NCBI GenBank assembly: GCA_963575745.1
Contig: CAUYUJ010006480.1
Location: forward strand, 174,001 to 229,682
DNA: 55,682 nt
Direction of reading: 5' to 3'
Origin: Prorocentrum cordatum
Lineage: Eukaryota > Sar > Dinophyceae > Prorocentrales > Prorocentraceae
Made by a program: the position numbers and the translations under genes. Shown here in pieces: positions 43,304 to 51,470 of this stretch (the stretch's first letter is position 1; each line of letters starts with the position of its first letter). A model generated the notes under the pieces. It had not been told where the DNA came from, made no database searches, and saw only the letters and a list, made by a program, of their open reading frames with translations.

Positions 43304-44244
43304 GGGGCGGCGCGGCGCGGCGCGCGACCGTCGCCGACGTGGCCTGAGCTGAGCCGGGCTGGGCCGAGCCGAGCTGGGCGCTGGGCTGGTGTAGTGCCAA
43401 GGCTACGCGTCGGTCGGAAGGAGTCGGTAGAGACATGAAGTAGGAAGGCGGATGAAGTATAGTGGGTTCAGGCCCTCCCAGAGAATACCCAAACACAGCA
43501 ATAACCTATTGGTTCTTGGAATAGAAAGGCGCTTGAAGTAGATTGGGATTTGGGAATACAGAAATACCTGCTTTCAACGACCGGCGTGTGGTGCTAAGGC
43601 TGCGCAGGGCACCGTGCCAGGACAGTGGGCGGAGGTATGCTGGGCTAGGCTGAAACAAACCAGGCTAGGCCAAGATGGTGCTGTGCCGGGCCATGCTGGG
43701 CTAAGATGGTGCTGTGCCGAGCCACTGAGGCTGAGCAGATTGTGAACCACGCCGAGGCGAGCCAGGCCAGGCAGGGTAACGGCGCAGGGCGGTGCGGTCT
43801 TCGCGCGCGGCGGCGCGGCGCCGCGCTGGCCTGAGCTGAGCCAGCCTGGGCCGGGCCGAGCTGGGCAGGGCTGGGTACTCGTCGATCGAGGCTCGAGGCT
43901 CAGAGCTCGAGGACCGACAATCCGGGCGTCTCTCGCTCGTTTCGGGCATCTGGTGAGGCGATTTTCGTCGCCACGGCTGGATCGGCCCTAGAAGCTCTGG
44001 CCAGAACTCACCTGGAGAGGTCCGGGGGTCGATCTTTCAAGGTCGCCTGACTTCTCGCATCGCGCCCCGCGATGCGCGACCCGCGGTCATCTTCGCGCCC
44101 CCGCGAAGCCTCCTGGAGAAGGGCAGCTGTCCTGCCCGGGCCGCGACGCGAGAAGCGCGATCGTCTTCGCGCCACTGGGGGCGACCCAGAAGACAGTGGT
44201 ATGCTGAGCTAGGCTGAGCAAGGCTGAGCTAGGCCACGGAAGCG
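43304..44244. repeat. GAGCT/GGGCC pentamer-like repeats and CG box
   Basis: GAGCTGAGCC/GGGCTGGGCC units lie at 43330-43390, 43640-43740 and 43825-43875, and GCTGAGCTAG units near 44200. A CG-box copy is at 44040-44195 (GCGCCCCGCGATGCGCGA, TGGGGGCGACCCAG). No gene is seen. Confidence 0.65.
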
Positions 44245-44970
44245 GTGAGGCTGAGCAGGGTACCGCGAGCCAGACTAGGATCAGCACAGCGGAGCCGAGC
44301 TATGGCGAGGGCCTGCCTGTGCCACCCCCGACCCTGGTTCGACAAGTTCGACAGGTCTTTCCCCTCCTCTTTCACTGCTGCTCCTCCACAGCCCTCAGGG
44401 CGACAAGTCGATTGGGAATCGCTGGGCGTGCTGATGCGGGCTGGTGGGGATACGCACACGAATCGTCGAGAGGCTCTGCCACACCCGCCAGCTCCACCAC
44501 GATTTATTCCACCACCTCTGCCTTCCTCATCAGTTGAATATGCCGAGGCGCCAGGGGCGTACAGAGGGAGTGGTAGAAACAAGTGTGGCAGAGAGGGTCT
44601 AGGCGGTGGAAGCGGCAGTGGTGGCAGAGGTAGCAGAGGCGGTAGACATGCTCACGCTGGTCGGTGGGACACCCTAAGTCTGGAGCAGACCCACTGGAAA
44701 TCCTCAGGCGACCCATCGATGCCGAGAGGGTGGACGATGCCTGCAAAAGAGGGGGCTGCAAAAAGACCGTGTGTTTCTGATCAGTCGCAGTCTCAACGGC
44801 ACGCCCATAAATACTCCCGTGACAACGGCCACTATCGTGGTATACATGCTATCCTAACTCAAGAGCAAGAGCTGCAACCACAATGGACTGGTACAGCTGC
44901 GAAGAAACCGTGCACGCGCCAACTTGGTGACCCCCGAAACAAAAACAATCTGACGTGGCGACAAGCGTAG
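44245..44970 (+). CDS. Open frame of 241 codons, uncertain
   Basis: The C-terminal two thirds (44530-44970) read as ordinary protein: GGGSGSGGRGSRGGRHAHAG, then HKYSRDNGHYRGIHAILTQE and TAAKKPCTRQLGDPRNKNN, with a TAG stop. No domain is recognised, and the first part overlaps pentamer repeats. It may be a chance frame in GC-rich DNA. Confidence 0.2.
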   Translation: MRLSRVPRARLGSAQRSRAMARACLCHPRPWFDKFDRSFPSSFTAAPPQPSGRQVDWESLGVLMRAGGDTHTNRREALPHPPAPPRFIPPPLPSSSVEYAEAPGAYRGSGRNKCGREGLGGGSGSGGRGSRGGRHAHAGRWDTLSLEQTHWKSSGDPSMPRGWTMPAKEGAAKRPCVSDQSQSQRHAHKYSRDNGHYRGIHAILTQEQELQPQWTGTAAKKPCTRQLGDPRNKNNLTWRQA

Positions 44971-46018
44971 TGGATTCTGAGGGGAGCCGGCACAGCAAGC
45001 AGAGCTGGCACACACCTCGGTTGCCCATGAAGGGACCTGCTCCGCTGGCTTTGCCAGTGTGCGCAGAGGGGGGCGCCTAGAGATCTCGAAGTGAGCTGGC
45101 TAAGCTGGTGCACGCGCCCTTTCCTTTCACACAAAGCGGCTCGACTCTGTCCCAGGGAAGCTCAAAACCAGTACGTGCCTGATGCTACCTATATGCCCAC
45201 ATGCACTCGCACATGTGCGCACGCAAGCATGAGCATGGTGGAGCGTGTAAACATCCATACGAACTGCATACGGCAGGTTCGCGTCGTGACGTCTCAGGCG
45301 CTGGTTTCTGACACTGGGTGGATCTTTGGACTTTGAACGATCGCGGCCTTTCGATCGTGCAGATCGTTCCACGTCGGGCGAGTCTGGGCCATCGGCGGCG
45401 TTCAACCTTGAACGCCCGCGGCGGGAGCGCCGCCGCGTCGACGCCACGCGAACCCACCGTATTGACGTTCGCTTCGTATCGCCAACAGCATGGAAGGGAG
45501 CGCCGACGCTTCAAGCAGACGATGTGGTGCGAATAATCCCCAGACCACCACGATCTGCATCGGTACAACTACGGGCATCTCGATCTCGGTGACCTCGGTG
45601 GCGCGCAGCAAAGGGGGGCACGCTTCGGGAGTGTGTGTATGTGTGTGTGTGTGTGTGTGTTTGTCTGTGTCTGTGTCTGTGTCTGTGTCTGTGTCTGTGT
45701 CTGTGTCTGTGTGTCTGTGTCTGTGTCTGTGTCTGTGTCTCTGTGTGTGTGTGTGGGGGCAGCCCTCTGAGAAGCCTAAAGAGTTTGCTGAGGGGATCGG
45801 CATCACACACACACACACGCACACACACAAGCACTTACATACTAGGTACATGTACGCACATATGTGTGTTTATACGTATGTGTATATGTAGATATTCAGA
45901 AATGCATTCATGTATACTTATATGCACGTGTGTATATGTGTATATGGATGTACCCATTCACAAGCACATGCATACACTAGAAAGGCGCGCGATTCGCGCG
46001 CGCGCGCTCAAGATCTAG
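44971..46018. repeat. No gene; TG/TCTGTG and CA microsatellites
   Basis: 45295-45465 is the block shared with 26240-26415. TGTGTG and TCTGTG hexamers fill 45630-45755. CACACA and ATATGTGTAT-type units follow to 45960. Confidence 0.8.
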
Positions 46019-46210
46019 CTAGCTCTGGAGCCAACGTATACAATGGGACCACGCCGTCATAATCCAGAGCCGCAGGGTGTCAATGGCGTCTTCAGGTAAT
46101 TTGGGGGGTCGTTGTGACTGTAAGCAATGGAACTCCCTACGCCGAAAAGTTGGAGATCCTAGAACTCGGCACATGTCCATGAATGCCTCAGGGCATGAAC
46201 TGGTCTTCAT
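46019..46210 (-). CDS. Short open frame of 63 codons, unknown
   Basis: The minus frame carries FRRREFHCLQSQRPPKLPED and AIDTLRLWIMTAWSHCIRWL before a stop. Its composition is protein-like and hydrophobic at the end. It lies just downstream of the intact retrotransposon's 3' boundary and is not part of it. It could be a terminal exon or a relic. Confidence 0.2.
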   Translation of the reverse strand: MKTSSCPEAFMDMCRVLGSPTFRRREFHCLQSQRPPKLPEDAIDTLRLWIMTAWSHCIRWLQS

Positions 46211-46503
46211 GATCTAAGAATCGTCGTGGCGCAATATTGCGATCCCTTGAAGGACAGGAGGTTCGGAGGAGGAAGATGAGGAGGGCGTATGACAAAAAGG
46301 TGCATGTGGAGAAATTGGAGTGGTGAGAACGCGGGGGGAGAAAGATCACGGATGAGGAGGGGAAAAGGATGATGAGGGATCGGAAGAAGGGGATCGAAGA
46401 CGCCCTCGGCGAGTTACCGTCGCCCCACTGCCTTTGGAATGAGCTTGTGTGGCCAACTATTGTGGAAGCGCGGTGAACGCGAGAGCGATAATCAATCAAT
46501 GGA

Positions 46504-46621
46504 CATGACCCGCTCTCTGGCCAGCACTTTTTGTCAGTCGAAGTGCAACGCTGGCGATTTATCATGCGGGACCCTGCGCACACGCTGGATGACGCCAGCG
46601 CAGGAACAGAGACTGAAATCC
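46504..46621 (-). repeat. Split direct repeat B2 (outer, 118 bp)
   Basis: It begins CATGACCCGCTCTCTGGCC on the plus strand and ends GACTGAAATCC. It is identical to B1. It contains a small GCTGG...CCAGC hairpin. The CA at its left end is the outer boundary of the element. Confidence 0.93.
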
Positions 46622-46659
46622 ACAACAAAAAGTCTGTCGAGGCGAGGGCTGGCTTTGGG
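46622..46659. other. 38-bp spacer between B2 and A2
   Basis: Unique sequence between the two repeats, not present next to A1 or B1. Confidence 0.8.
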
Positions 46660-46724
46660 CGGACAGAAAAAGGCTTGAGAGACAGTGTCCATGGCGATCG
46701 TCAACATTACCATTGACATTAGCA
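46660..46724 (-). repeat. Split direct repeat A2 (65 bp)
   Basis: It begins CGGACAGAAAAAGGCTTGAG and ends CATTGACATTAGCA on the plus strand, identical to A1. A GTCAA...TTGAC hairpin lies near the outer end. It overlaps B1 by CA. Confidence 0.93.
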
Positions 46725-46840
46725 TGACCCGCTCTCTGGCCAGCACTTTTTGTCAGTCGAAGTGCAACGCTGGCGATTTATCATGCGGGACCCTGCGCAC
46801 ACGCTGGATGACGCCAGCGCAGGAACAGAGACTGAAATCC
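46723..46840 (-). repeat. Split direct repeat B1 (118 bp)
   Basis: Identical to B2 and 219 bp away. It lies 45 bp beyond the methyltransferase stop codon. Confidence 0.93.
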
Positions 46841-46885
46841 CGTAATCACGCCATTCCTATGCAGTAAGCTGGCTAGCAAGACGAT

Positions 46886-47632
46886 TCACAATTGGCTGAG
46901 CGTGGCCACAGCACGGCGATGGACTACATGAATGAGAACATCGCCGATGAACTTAAAAATCTCTGGGGGGTATGGCTCCGCAACCTTCGAGAGCCATTTA
47001 CCCCCCATCTTCCCTCGGATGTGCACATGTTTACGACCAGTGAAAGAACAGAGCCCCCCGCGACCGTGGCAGCGCAGGTGCGGGGCTTCGACCGTGCCAC
47101 AGTGCTGAAAGACTAGCTTGGTTCTCTTGCGCATGGGCCCTCCAGCAGCACAGAAATCCACATCGACCACGGAGCCGCGAGCGAGAGCTCGGCGCCGAGA
47201 AGGAAAACACCAGAGGATGGAGGTCTGTGGGTTCTCCTCGCCGCAGCAGATGCCCAAATCCCAGGCGAGCTGCTGGAGGCGGCCTCCAGAGTCAATGAGA
47301 CTATTGGCCTCGCGCACCTGTGCGCGGTGGCTAGCAGACAGGTCAGGCAAGCCACGGTAATGCTCAGACGATCTCAGCGGCGGAGGCATGCGACCTGATC
47401 TGTCCGTGCGGGCACGAGTGGTGGTGATACACGGAGTCGCAAACCAGAGGGCCCACACCAGGCCCGCACGAAGCCAGCCAGCGATGGTGAGCACCACCTC
47501 GCGCCGGCCGAGGTCGAACTGCGGCCCTTGCAGCTTGTCGAAGGCTATGCAGGCGTAGCCCTTGCGGCGAAGGTATTTGCTCACCGGCGCAGTGCCAGCA
47601 AAGAGGTCAACGAAGACGCTGTGCTTCAGCAT
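46886..47632 (-). CDS. DNA methyltransferase-like protein of the YR retrotransposon
   Basis: 248 residues if started at the ATG at 47632, which lies inside the last codons of the recombinase (ATGCTGA). Visible motifs: an SAM-binding motif I VFVDLFAGTAPVSKYL (residues 6-21), an acidic FD at 31-32 (motif II position), WFATPC at 63-68 (position of the catalytic Pro-Cys of C5-cytosine methyltransferases), GEENPQTSILW at 131-141 (the ENV-motif position, here ENP), and a later DFCAAGGPMRKRTKL resembling the YGxPxxRxR-type block. The likely reaction is SAM-dependent DNA cytosine methylation. An adenine-type or inactive relative is possible, since PCQ and ENV are not exact. Elements of the DIRS/PAT group often encode a methyltransferase, but attached to RNase H; here it comes after the recombinase. 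It shares the RT reading frame, which is open through the recombinase gene. The stop is TGA, 45 bp before B1. Confidence 0.72.
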   Translation of the reverse strand: MLKHSVFVDLFAGTAPVSKYLRRKGYACIAFDKLQGPQFDLGRREVVLTIAGWLRAGLVWALWFATPCITTTRARTDRSGRMPPPLRSSEHYRGLPDLSASHRAQVREANSLIDSGGRLQQLAWDLGICCGEENPQTSILWCFPSRRRALARGSVVDVDFCAAGGPMRKRTKLVFQHCGTVEAPHLRCHGRGGLCSFTGRKHVHIRGKMGGKWLSKVAEPYPPEIFKFIGDVLIHVVHRRAVATLSQL

Positions 47633-49173
47633 GGTAGCATCTGCACGCGCCGCCCGCAGGCTGGCAGCAAGAGCCGGGCCAGCTCGCGCTCGCGGCGCTG
47701 CGCCTCCTCGCGGAGCTGCGCAGGGATGCGGTGCATCATCGAGGCCAGTCTGGCATGCTTCTCGTAGCGCCGCACGCTCTGGAACGAGCGCCAGCCGCCC
47801 CTCTTCTGAACGTCGAGGAGGGCCCGCGAGCGGGAGGACACGTCCTCCGAGGCCCCCCCGTGACGAAGGGAGTACGGCGTCACCTTCAGCTGCGCCAGGC
47901 CCAAGCCGAGGAGGCAGCTGTTCCAGGCCAGGAGGAAGTCGGTGTAGTGGAACAAAAAGAGCCGCTCCCGCTCCCCCCTGTTGGCCTTCAGAAGGCGCAG
48001 CGCCGACTCCAGCAGGCGGTGGCGCGGCAGGTCCAGGGCGACGCTGGTGTCGAACTCGCCGGTCTTGCCAAGCACGTCTAGCTCGCTCGCGCGGATCAGG
48101 ATGGTCCAGAACTGGCAGGCCCCCCTCTCGTTCGGCACGGGCGGCACCAGCTGTAGGCCGACGAGGCTGAGCGCCTCGCTCGGCCGCATGTACGTCTCGA
48201 ACGTCAACAGCAGGAACAGAGCGTAGTCCGCCTTGCCGTCGGAGCAGAGTCGCAGGGCCATCAGCACAGCCAGCGACCGAGGGACTGGTGGGCGCGACAG
48301 CGGCTTCTCGAGCCGGCGCCATCCAGTGACCGCAGCAGTCGCCAGCGGCAAGCCCCGGCGCAGCGGACGCGGCAGCTCGGGCAGCGCCCAGCGCACTGCG
48401 GCCAGCGTGCTGGAGGCATCCCCCTCGGGCAGCCCGCGGTCGTGCAGGAACTCCACGTACTGCTCCAGCAACAGGTCCCACTCGCTTGCAGGGAGGCGCT
48501 GAGGGGCTCTGGGCACGTGCAGCCACGCCAGCAGCTTGCGCAGGGCGTTCAGGTAGTTGCTCTGCGTTGCCGTCGTCACGGCCGCGGCAGCCAGGGAGCT
48601 GATGTGGAACCCCAGCTCCTCCGCCTCCTCCGCACTGCGGGCGGCCGAGTGCAGCGATGAGCCCGGGCGCCGCCGCGCCGTCTCGCGGCGCAGCCGGCGC
48701 GCCGAGCCAGACTCCCCGCGATAGGGGACCAGGCGGCCCGGCGCAGGTTGGCGGGCCACGCCCAGGGGGCCAGCAGCAGCCAGCGCGCGGCAGGGCAGCC
48801 GGCCCGAGGCCGGCGCAGGCTGCAGAGGGGGCGGGCTGGCAGGGCAGGCGTGGCGGCGAGGCAGAGCAATGCCCTCCGGCCGCGGCCTCCCGAGAGCCAC
48901 GCCGCCCCCCGTCTCCGGCGCCACCAGAGGGCGCAGCACCCGACTCGGGGCAGGCGGGGCCCGGCTCGGACTCAGGTTCGCCGCTGGCACCAGCACCCTG
49001 CAGAGCAGCGGGCTCGGGCCCAGGGAGCCCCGCGGCGAAGGGCCCCGCAAAGGCCCGCCGCTTGGAGCGCCCCGCCGCGAGCTGCTCGCGAAGCCCAGCA
49101 GCGCCCGCTGGCCCGTGAAGCCGCGCCTCGGCGAGCGCGATCGGCTGGGTGAAGGGCGAGTCGCCACAATCAT
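47626..49173 (-). CDS. Tyrosine recombinase (integrase) of the YR retrotransposon
   Basis: The frame is open from 49371; I give the ATG at 49173 because RNase H coding ends near 49240, but a frameshift from the RT frame is equally possible. Numbering from 49371, the N-terminal helical DNA-binding region is TATQSNYLNALRKLLAWLHV (about 267-286), after a long Pro/Arg/Ala-rich linker. Catalytic residues are Arg396 (TYMRPSEALSL), Lys436 (LGKTGEF), Tyr500-x-x-Arg503 (PYSLRHGGAS, where the usual His is Tyr), Trp527 (RGGWRSF) and the nucleophile Tyr536 (VRRYEKHAR; codon 47764-47766). The set Arg-Lys-(H)xxR-W-Tyr is complete apart from the His to Tyr change. The enzyme would join the cDNA circle to a target by strand exchange at the CA dinucleotide. 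The stop TGA at 47626-47628 overlaps the methyltransferase start. Confidence 0.92.
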   Translation of the reverse strand: MIVATRPSPSRSRSPRRGFTGQRALLGFASSSRRGAPSGGPLRGPSPRGSLGPSPLLCRVLVPAANLSPSRAPPAPSRVLRPLVAPETGGGVALGRPRPEGIALPRRHACPASPPPLQPAPASGRLPCRALAAAGPLGVARQPAPGRLVPYRGESGSARRLRRETARRRPGSSLHSAARSAEEAEELGFHISSLAAAAVTTATQSNYLNALRKLLAWLHVPRAPQRLPASEWDLLLEQYVEFLHDRGLPEGDASSTLAAVRWALPELPRPLRRGLPLATAAVTGWRRLEKPLSRPPVPRSLAVLMALRLCSDGKADYALFLLLTFETYMRPSEALSLVGLQLVPPVPNERGACQFWTILIRASELDVLGKTGEFDTSVALDLPRHRLLESALRLLKANRGERERLFLFHYTDFLLAWNSCLLGLGLAQLKVTPYSLRHGGASEDVSSRSRALLDVQKRGGWRSFQSVRRYEKHARLASMMHRIPAQLREEAQRRERELARLLLPACGRRVQMLPC

Positions 49174-49239
49174 CCTCGAGCCGAGGCGGCGGCTGGTGAC
49201 CACGGTCAACGTCCGCTGGGCAATCCGCTGAGGGGGCAA

Positions 49240-50776
49240 GTGCGGTGTGAAAGTGACGAGCATGATGAGACGAAGATGGGTCGTATCTCCTGCTGGGCTC
49301 GTCCGCCGAGTTCCACTCTGAAGGAATCCACCGAAAAGAAACACGTGCTCCAAGGGCCAAGCACATGGCACAAAACTCGCGGCACCTCCGCAGCAGGTAC
49401 CACGACGAGCTCCGCCCCTTGCACGAGGTGAGGACCCAGGCCATAGAGTCCGACAAAACTAAGTGCCGCTCCTGGGCGCTCAGGCGGCTGCGGGCCAGCC
49501 GCCGAACCTGCCACAAGGCTGCCTCCGCCTCGAGCGCGAGGATCTTGTCCTTGCGCCTCCAGCGGCGCGCAGCCACCACGCCCCAGTCGTCCCCGCGCGC
49601 CAGGGCCGACGGCACCTCCTCGAAGGCGGAGCGCAGCCCCAGCGCACGCAGCTGCTCGGGCGAGGCGTCGACAATGTCGCTCAGCGAGGGCTCAGCCTCC
49701 TCACCCTCGACCAGGCAGCGCGGGCGGCGGGAGGTGCGCAGCGCCCCACGGCACCGTCCCCGCTCTGAGGCGCGGCCGACGCGACCCACCTCAGCGGGGG
49801 GCCAGGCCTTCTCGGTGACGCCGAAGCCATGCAGCGAGGCGTCGACCGAGGCGACGGCGGGCGACCAGGGTAGGCTCATGTCGGCGACGGCGAGCGGCAG
49901 CAGCGCCCAGGCAGCTCGAAGCTCGCGCCGAACTGAGGCCCACACGCGCGCCGGCTGCCCGAAGTAGCGGTCGGCGAAGACGTACACGGCCGAAAAGATG
50001 GACAGCATCTCGGGCCGCAGCAGCATGATGGCCGAGGCGTGGCCGACGGCCCGGGCAATCTGGCGCCCTGTGCGGCGCTGACGGCCCCAGCCCAACGTGC
50101 GGAGGGCCAGCGCGACCTTCCAAAACTTCCTCGCCGTAGGCCGCCACTGCGTGCCCGTCGGGTCCAGCTCGAACCCGAGCAGCGGGGCGCCAGCAGGCTC
50201 TGGCGCGGCGTCCACTCCAGCGGCCGCCACGGCGCCCAGCATCTGCTCCAGGCGAGCGTTCGCCTCCGTGGGGCTCGTGCCAAGTGCCGCGAAGTTGTCG
50301 ATGTAGATGAGCGAGGTTCCCGAGCCAGGGCAGACGGGCTCGCGAGGCACGCACTGGGCCAACCAGCGGTCCGCCGGGGCACAGGGGCGAAGGATCTCCA
50401 TCATGGCATGCTGTATGAAGTAGACCGCCCATGACCAGCCCATCGGCACCACTCTCAGGCGCAGGCGCACCAAGCCGTCCGGCGGTGGCGCCCCAACGAG
50501 CCGACGAGCGGCAAGCGGCAGTGCGGCCCAGGGCACAGGCGGTAAGCCAAAGGCCTCACGCAGGTGCACTGGCAGCAAGAACTGGTAGAAGCAGCACGTG
50601 ACGTCGCCCTGCGCGACGAAGAGGCGCTCCCCCGCCTGCAGCTCGATGTTGCCGAGGGCCTGGGCCGCAGCCAGGGGGACATAGTCGGGCTCCGCGAACT
50701 CGGTGTTGGAGGCCCTTGTGTCGAAGATCAGCCTGAGGGTCCCATCCTTCTTGTAGACGAAGAAGGGCGCCACCTG
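49240..50776 (-). CDS. Reverse transcriptase and RNase H of the YR retrotransposon
   Basis: The frame follows an in-frame TGA (50777-50779). Numbering from the GTG at 50773: fingers FVYKKDGTLRLIFDTRASN (5-23); motif A with Asp57 (AQGDVTCCFYQF); motif B-like PMGWSWAVYF (110-119); motif C LIYIDNFAALG with YIDN at 157-160, so the second catalytic Asp is Asn; thumb/connection LLRPEMLSIFSAVYVF (251-266). RNase H is complete for its acidic residues: Asp311 (VASVDASLHGFG), Glu415 (ILALEAEAAL), Asp442 (HLVLSDSMAWV) and Asp491 (IPSEWNSADEPSR). Coding for this part ends around 49240; the same frame stays open through the recombinase gene to 46886, which is a composition effect until the methyltransferase begins. 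Translation probably depends on readthrough of the TGA or on initiation downstream. Confidence 0.93.
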
Positions 50777-50779
50777 TCA
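50777..50779 (-). other. In-frame TGA between pre-RT and RT
   Basis: The codons are TTT-TGA-CAG, with EVGTSF before and QVAPFFVYKK after, and both sides are in one frame. It may be a readthrough stop (UGA followed by C is a leaky context in many eukaryotes) or a recent mutation. Confidence 0.9.
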
Positions 50780-51470
50780 AAACGAAGTGCCCACCTCGAG
50801 CATGTCACGCTCGAGGAGGTCAGCCAAAAACTTCCCATAAGTGCGAGGATTGCTTGCCAGCCTTCGGTCAAAAGCCAATTTCGCCAACGAAGAAGAAGAT
50901 GTGGAGCCTCTCATCAGCAAAGTGCCAGACTCACCCATCAGCAGAGAACGTGGACCCTCCGGTAGTGCAGCAGCTAGCTCCACCGCGCCAGAGGCCACGC
51001 GCGGAAGAGAGACCTTCCCGCGCTGGTAGGAGGCGTACTTCCCGCTGGCCATGTCATCGAAGCCATAGCCAGGATCGGAGCCGATCACGGCGCGCGTGGC
51101 CGAGTCGGCGGTCAGGTCCGACGGGCAGCTGGGCACGGTGGCATAGGAGCTGCGAAGCCGCTCCAGCGCGTCAGTCTGAGGACCAGAGGCTGCTCCAGTC
51201 CGTCGAACAGCACCGCGCCCTCCCATCTCATTGAGGGTCTGCAGACCAGCCGAGAACCATTCCAAGCCCAGCGCATCCCCTTGACGCAGCACAGGCGAGG
51301 TGGGCACTGGCAGCGGCAGCAGGTCCCTGGGATCTGCCGCAAGACCTGGCGGCATAGCGGCGGCGCAAGCGCTCAGCCGCCTCCCCTGGTGGTGTAGAAG
51401 CGGCGCCCAGCCGGGGGGACTCCGGGGCCGCTGCAGGGTAGCACGGGCGAGGAGGGCGTCAGCCCTGCCC
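50780..51470 (-). CDS. Pre-RT region of the YR retrotransposon
   Basis: About 230 codons in the RT frame connect Gag to RT. They include LGLEWFSAGLQTLNEMGG, DPGYGFDDMASGKYASYQRG and FLADLLERDMLEVGTSF. No protease motif (DxG in a typical context) was found. The frame extends further upstream as a shadow of Gag. Gag enters it only if one G of the seven-G run at 51468-51474 is skipped, so the product is probably a Gag-Pol extension or a separate ORF. Confidence 0.6.

Noticed and set aside
46504-46840. The 118-bp pair as an ordinary tandem duplication
   Set aside because: The A2 copy between them and its distant partner A1 fit the split-direct-repeat plan of a YR element exactly.
49791-50432. 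213- and 168-codon frames overlapping RT
   Set aside because: They are out-of-frame shadows; RT and RNase H motifs are in the other frame.
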